DNA of 64,000 bases from Rhizobium sp. J15 (lineage in GTDB: Bacteria > Pseudomonadota > Alphaproteobacteria > Rhizobiales > Rhizobiaceae), in assembly GCF_002531825.1 (NCBI RefSeq), contig NZ_NWSX01000001.1, positions 248,001-312,000 of the forward strand, read 5' to 3'. Numbering within the stretch: position 1 is the stretch's first letter; each line of letters opens with the position of its first letter. The position numbers and the translations under genes were made by a program. Positions 60,148-64,000 of the stretch are shown piece by piece. The notes beneath the pieces are model-generated. The model ran no database searches, was not told where the DNA came from, and worked only from the letters and a program-made list of their open reading frames with translations.

Positions 60148-61320
60148 CTATTTGTAGGGATCTGCCGCATCACGCAAGCCGTCTCCCAGAAAGTTGAATG
60201 CCAAAATGACAAGAACAACAGGAATGATCGGAAAGAGCAGCCAAGGATAGAAGGCGATGACACTGACGCTTTTTGCTTCGGTCAGCAGGATGCCCCAGCT
60301 GGTGATCGGCGGGCGAAGGCCGAGGCCGAGGAAGGAGAGGGCAGTCTCGCCGAGAATCATGCCGGGGATCGAAATCGTCGCCGAGGCAATGAGATGCGAC
60401 ATGAAGCCAGGTACCAGATGCCGGCCGATGATGCGCGGCGTGCTGGCGCCCATCAGCTGTGCGGCCTGCACGTAATCCTCCTCGCGCAGCGCCAGCAGCT
60501 TGGAGCGCACGGCGCGGGCAAGACCCGTCCAGTCGATGATGCCGAGGATGACCGTTATGCCGAAATAGATGACGATTGGGCTCCATGTCACCGGCATGAT
60601 GGCGGCCAGCGCCATCCACAGCGGCAGGCTCGGCAGGGACTGCAGCACCTCGATCAGGCGCTGGACGATGAGATCGAAAACTCCGCCCCAATAGCCGGCA
60701 AGGCCGCCGATGACGATGCCGAGGACGAAGCTGATCGCAATGCCGATGAGGCCGATCGTCAGCGAGATCCGCGCGCCGTAGAGGATCCGCGAAAGGACGT
60801 CACGGCCGAGCCGGTCGGTGCCGAGCAAGAACATCTGGCCGCCGATCGACGGGCAGACCAGATGATAGTTCGAAGCGGCGAGACCCCAGAACTTGTAGGA
60901 ATCGCCGCGGCAGAAGAAACGGATCGGCTGCACGTCGTTCGGCCTGTCGGTATAGACGCGATGCAGCGTATCGAGATCGAGCGTCATGCTGCGGCCATAG
61001 ACGAAGGGGCCGACGAAGCTGCCCTTGTCGAAGAAATGGACGCGCTGCGGCGGCGCATGGATGAAGTCGACGTTGCGGGTATGCAGGCCGTAGGGCGCCA
61101 GGAACTCGACGATCAGGATCATCAGATAGATGACGGCGAGAAAGATGCCGGAGATCAAGGCCAGCTTGTGCTGCTTGAACTTCCACCACATCAGCCGCTT
61201 CTGCGAAGCGAGATGGATGCGCGACTGCGCCGCCGTCATGGTTTCGGTGGCGTGCGGATCGAAAGGCGCGGTCGAGACGTAATGCGGAAGCGGCGCGCCG
61301 GGTGCGGGAAGGGGCGACAT
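60148..61320 (-). CDS. Oligopeptide-type ABC permease (DppC/YejE-like)
   Basis: 390 aa. The N-terminal region has an anchor (LALISGIFLAVIYLMILIVE) and a longer periplasmic loop, as in YejE. The EAA loop region (LREEDYVQAAQLMGASTPRI) and LGTDRLGRDVLSRILYGAR are typical of DppC. It overlaps the DppB-like gene by 1 nt (TAATG). With its partner it forms the inner-membrane channel for a family-5 substrate; ATP-binding subunits are not in the window. Confidence 0.88.
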   Translation of the reverse strand: MSPLPAPGAPLPHYVSTAPFDPHATETMTAAQSRIHLASQKRLMWWKFKQHKLALISGIFLAVIYLMILIVEFLAPYGLHTRNVDFIHAPPQRVHFFDKGSFVGPFVYGRSMTLDLDTLHRVYTDRPNDVQPIRFFCRGDSYKFWGLAASNYHLVCPSIGGQMFLLGTDRLGRDVLSRILYGARISLTIGLIGIAISFVLGIVIGGLAGYWGGVFDLIVQRLIEVLQSLPSLPLWMALAAIMPVTWSPIVIYFGITVILGIIDWTGLARAVRSKLLALREEDYVQAAQLMGASTPRIIGRHLVPGFMSHLIASATISIPGMILGETALSFLGLGLRPPITSWGILLTEAKSVSVIAFYPWLLFPIIPVVLVILAFNFLGDGLRDAADPYK

Positions 61321-62318
61321 TATTTGGTGCTCCTGCCTTGCAGGCGGATGCGGGGATCGAGGAAGCCGAGCGCGATGTCCGAGATCAGCACGCCGATGAC
61401 GTTGAGGAAGGCGAGGAACATCAGGAAAGAGCCGGCGAGATACATATCCTGGCTCTGCAGCGCCTTGATGAGCATCGGTCCCGTCGTCTCCAGCGACAGC
61501 ACGATGGCGACGATCTCGGCGCCCGAAATGATCGAAGGCAGGATCGAGCCGATATCGGCGACGAAGAAGTTGAGCGCCATGCGCAGCGGATATTTGACCA
61601 GCGCCCGCATCGGATGCAGGCCCTTGGCGCGGGCGGTCGTCACATACTGCTTCTGCATCTCGTCGAGCAGGTTGGCGCGCAGCCGCCGGATCATGCCGGC
61701 CGTTCCGGCGGTGCCGACGATGATGACGGGAATCCAGAGATGGGCGAGGATCGACTTCGCCTTTTCCCAGCTCATCGGCGCGTTGAGATATTGCTGGTCC
61801 ATCAGGTGGCCGATCGAGAGCCCGAACCAGACATTGGCGAAATACATCAGGATCAGCGCCAGCATGAAGTTCGGGATGGCGATGCCGAGCAGCCCGAGGA
61901 AAGTCAGTCCGTAATCGCCCCAGCTATACTGATGCGTGGCCGAATAGATGCCGATCGGAAAGGCGATCAGCCAGGTGAGCAGGATCGTCGTGAAAGAGAC
62001 GAGGATCGTCAGCCACAGGCGGTCGCCGACCACGTCGGAAACCGGCAGCTGATATTCGAAGGAATAGCCGAAATCGCCGTGCAGCATGCCGCCGACCCAG
62101 TAGAAATAGCGCACGATCTCCGGCTTGTCGAAGCCGTATTGCTGGCGCATCTCCTCGATTTCCTGGAGGTTGGCGGTCTCGCCGGAGGCGCGCAGCTCGG
62201 CGATCTGGCTCTCGAAGAAATCGCCGGGCGGCAGTTCGATGATGGTGAAAACGAGCGCCGAAATGACGAAGAGCGTCGGCACCATGGCGGCGATGCGCCA
62301 GAGAATGTATCTGAGCAC
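61320..62318 (-). CDS. Oligopeptide-type ABC permease (DppB/YejB-like)
   Basis: 332 aa, GTG start with GGAGG upstream. Six helices and the EAA loop YVTTARAKGLHPMRALVKYP fit the DppB/OppB family. It starts 3 bp after the solute-binding protein gene and overlaps the next permease. Confidence 0.88.
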   Translation of the reverse strand: MLRYILWRIAAMVPTLFVISALVFTIIELPPGDFFESQIAELRASGETANLQEIEEMRQQYGFDKPEIVRYFYWVGGMLHGDFGYSFEYQLPVSDVVGDRLWLTILVSFTTILLTWLIAFPIGIYSATHQYSWGDYGLTFLGLLGIAIPNFMLALILMYFANVWFGLSIGHLMDQQYLNAPMSWEKAKSILAHLWIPVIIVGTAGTAGMIRRLRANLLDEMQKQYVTTARAKGLHPMRALVKYPLRMALNFFVADIGSILPSIISGAEIVAIVLSLETTGPMLIKALQSQDMYLAGSFLMFLAFLNVIGVLISDIALGFLDPRIRLQGRSTK

Positions 62319-62321
62319 GCC

Positions 62322-64000
62322 TCAGGCCTCCTTGTACCAGAATGCATCCGGCATGTAGACGCCGAGATAGGAGGTGGGATCGAAGCCGTAGAGGGCTTTC
62401 GCCGGCAGGTTCTGCAGCTTGGCGGCGCGAAGGATCGGCTGCAGCGTGCTGTTGATCAGGCCGATCGAGAAGACCTGCTGCGTATAGAGCGCCAGCATCT
62501 TGTGCCAGATCACCTGACGCTCCTCGAATTTCGCCGTCGAGCCCCATTGCTTGAGAAGATCGACCAGTTCGGCCGCCTCCGGCAGATCGGGTGCCACGCC
62601 TTCTTGGCCCGCGGAGAGGTAATGCATGCCCCAGAGCGGCCATTGCAGCTGATCGTCGAGCGTCGGCGCAAGCCCGGAGGGCGACATGTCGGCGGTCGGC
62701 ACGCCGTTGTCGAGGCCGTACCAGATCGACATCATGATCGTGCCGCTCATGGCGCGGTTGCGGAAGACGTCGCGCTGCGAGGTGCGGGTATAGAGCGCCA
62801 GGCCGACATTGGCCCAGTGATCGTGCACCAGCTCCAGCACGTCGGTATCGAGATTGCTCTCGCCGGCCGTTTCGACAGTGATCTCGGCGCGCCGCCCGTC
62901 GGGCAGCAGCCGGATGCCGTCATCGCCGCGCTTGGTCAGGCCGAGTTCGTCGAGCAGTCGGTTCGCCTCGTCCTGATCGAACTTCACATAGGCGTCGGCA
63001 TATTCCTGCTTGAAGAGCGGGCTGTCGGGCAGGACCGTATCGGCGCTCGGCGTGCCGAGACCATAGAACGCGACCATGTTGATCTCGTGCCGATCGATCG
63101 CCAGAGACAAAGCGCGGCGCATGCGCACGTCGCGGAACAGGCCGCGCCACGCCTCGTCGGCGCAGTTGAGGTTCGGCAGCAGGGTGATGCGCGAACCGCG
63201 CGCGAGTTTCCAGAGATCGACCTTGACGGGGAAGCGCTTCTCCGCCTCCTTCAGGAAGGTGTAATCGTTGAAATCGATGCCTGTTGCCTGCAGGTCGGCT
63301 TCTCCCGCACCGGCCTTGGCGGCGATGATCGACGAGGAGGAAACGTTGAGAACGAAACGGTCGAGATAGGGAAGCTGCCTGCCGTTCTCGTCGACGCGGT
63401 GGAAGAAGGGATTGCGCTCGAAGACGAATTGTTCGGCCGGCAGCGCCGTCGTATTGCGCCAGGGATCCAGTGTCGGCAGGTTCGGATTTTCGGGGCGGTA
63501 GGAGCGTGCCATCTTGATGTGCAGATCCTGCCACTTCTTGACGCGGTAGGTCTTCATCATCTGTTCCATCTTCGCCTCGTCCGGCTGGAACTTCTTGTGA
63601 AACTGCTTGAGGTAATGTCCCGGGCCGAAGATGACGAGCGGCTGCGGGCCCGCCAGGCTCGGCAGGAACATCGGGTTGGGCTTTTCCCAGCTATAGCGCA
63701 CGGTCAGCGGATCGAGCATCTCGAAGCGCGGCAGGTTGCCGTGCGGGCGCAGCTCCAGCGCGCCGCCGCCCGGCGTCAGCTTGTCGTTGAGGATGACGTC
63801 TTCCCACCAGTAACGGAAATCGTTGGCCGTGAACGGTTCTCCGTCGGACCATTTATGGCCCTCGCGCAGCGTGAAGGTGAAGACCGTGTCGTTCTCGGAA
63901 CGGAAATCGGCGAGGATATCAGGCTGGAATTGCAGATGCTTGTCATAGCCGATCAGGCGGGAATAGCCGTAGATCGTCATGAAGCGGATGTCGCGCTGGC
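62322..64000 (-). CDS. Family-5 extracellular solute-binding protein, truncated by the window edge
   Basis: The C-terminal part (about 559 codons) of an SBP_bac_5 protein. HKWSDGEPFTANDFRYWWED, MRRALSLAIDRHEI and DEANRLLDELGLTKRGDDGI are conserved. The signal peptide and start lie beyond position 64000; the Met at 63980 is internal. It delivers peptides, sugars or opines to the two permeases downstream. Confidence 0.9.
   Translation of the reverse strand, partial: QRDIRFMTIYGYSRLIGYDKHLQFQPDILADFRSENDTVFTFTLREGHKWSDGEPFTANDFRYWWEDVILNDKLTPGGGALELRPHGNLPRFEMLDPLTVRYSWEKPNPMFLPSLAGPQPLVIFGPGHYLKQFHKKFQPDEAKMEQMMKTYRVKKWQDLHIKMARSYRPENPNLPTLDPWRNTTALPAEQFVFERNPFFHRVDENGRQLPYLDRFVLNVSSSSIIAAKAGAGEADLQATGIDFNDYTFLKEAEKRFPVKVDLWKLARGSRITLLPNLNCADEAWRGLFRDVRMRRALSLAIDRHEINMVAFYGLGTPSADTVLPDSPLFKQEYADAYVKFDQDEANRLLDELGLTKRGDDGIRLLPDGRRAEITVETAGESNLDTDVLELVHDHWANVGLALYTRTSQRDVFRNRAMSGTIMMSIWYGLDNGVPTADMSPSGLAPTLDDQLQWPLWGMHYLSAGQEGVAPDLPEAAELVDLLKQWGSTAKFEERQVIWHKMLALYTQQVFSIGLINSTLQPILRAAKLQNLPAKALYGFDPTSYLGVYMPDAFWYKEA

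Noticed and set aside
1-64000. Search for IS elements, CRISPR arrays, tRNA and rRNA genes
   Set aside because: No transposase reading frame, regularly spaced repeats, cloverleaf-like sequence or rRNA signature was noticed by eye.

Overview
The window is GC-rich alphaproteobacterial DNA, most probably from a Rhizobium of the R. etli / R. leguminosarum group. The evidence is a repABC replicator with an antisense RNA gene between repB and repC, a DUF1612/HTH gene next to repC of the kind I recall being named the RHE_PE00001 family after R. etli plasmid p42e, rhizobial intergenic mosaic and palindromic repeats, and the aerobic cob genes. The set of neighbours (cob, repABC, actP/hmrR, cyo) suggests a p42e/pRL11-type secondary replicon (chromid). 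That assignment is inference from family knowledge; no search was run.

Layout. 1-6544: the aerobic cobalamin ring genes cobF-G-H-I-J and cobL-M on the minus strand. cobK is embedded between cobJ and cobL on the plus strand, overlapping cobJ and sharing a CATG start with cobL. 6545-10306: divergent repA-repB-repC with two identical 16-bp parS-type palindromes, an antisense ctRNA and an AT-rich stretch inside repC. 10487-14360: the DUF1612/HTH protein, an ECF sigma / anti-sigma / Bax-inhibitor-1 operon with a recognisable ECF autopromoter, a small conserved unknown, and a rhizobial repeat. 14367-20020: Cu-responsive HmrR, the copper ATPase ActP with a textbook CueR/HmrR promoter, and TreY. 20134-27680: PBP1C and a giant periplasmic alpha-2-macroglobulin with a PAN domain. 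27876-33697: a response regulator, a TetR-controlled Bcr/CflA exporter, two tandem LacI regulators, a RIME element and a small secreted protein. 33805-42106: a heterodimeric ABC exporter pair, a flavoprotein, an FAD oxidoreductase and a PAS-PAS hybrid kinase. 42189-48529: an acyltransferase and the cyoABCD-surf1 oxidase operon. 48906-51113: an MFS transporter and a toxin-antitoxin pair. 51122-54401: an unusual operon of a 904-aa ABC-exporter-like protein with all key ATPase motifs degraded plus a small cyclic-nucleotide-binding protein. 54737-56329: EVE-domain, VOC and WYL-regulator genes with a shared palindromic operator. 56429-64000: three glycosyltransferases, two oligopeptide-type permeases and a truncated family-5 solute-binding protein.

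How it fits together. The replicon carries its own partition system beside a core vitamin pathway. Several modules deal with the cell envelope (A2M/PBP1C, ECF operon, ABC exporters, glycosyltransferases) and with copper and respiration (ActP/HmrR, quinol oxidase with a Met/His-rich CyoA tail, SURF1). The strongest candidates for undescribed biology are the pseudo-ATPase ABC plus cNMP-binding operon (51122-54401), the antisense embedding of cobK in the cob operon, the ECF/BI-1 operon, and the CTGCCA-N5-TGGCAG operator of the WYL regulator. No IS element, CRISPR array, tRNA or rRNA gene was seen.
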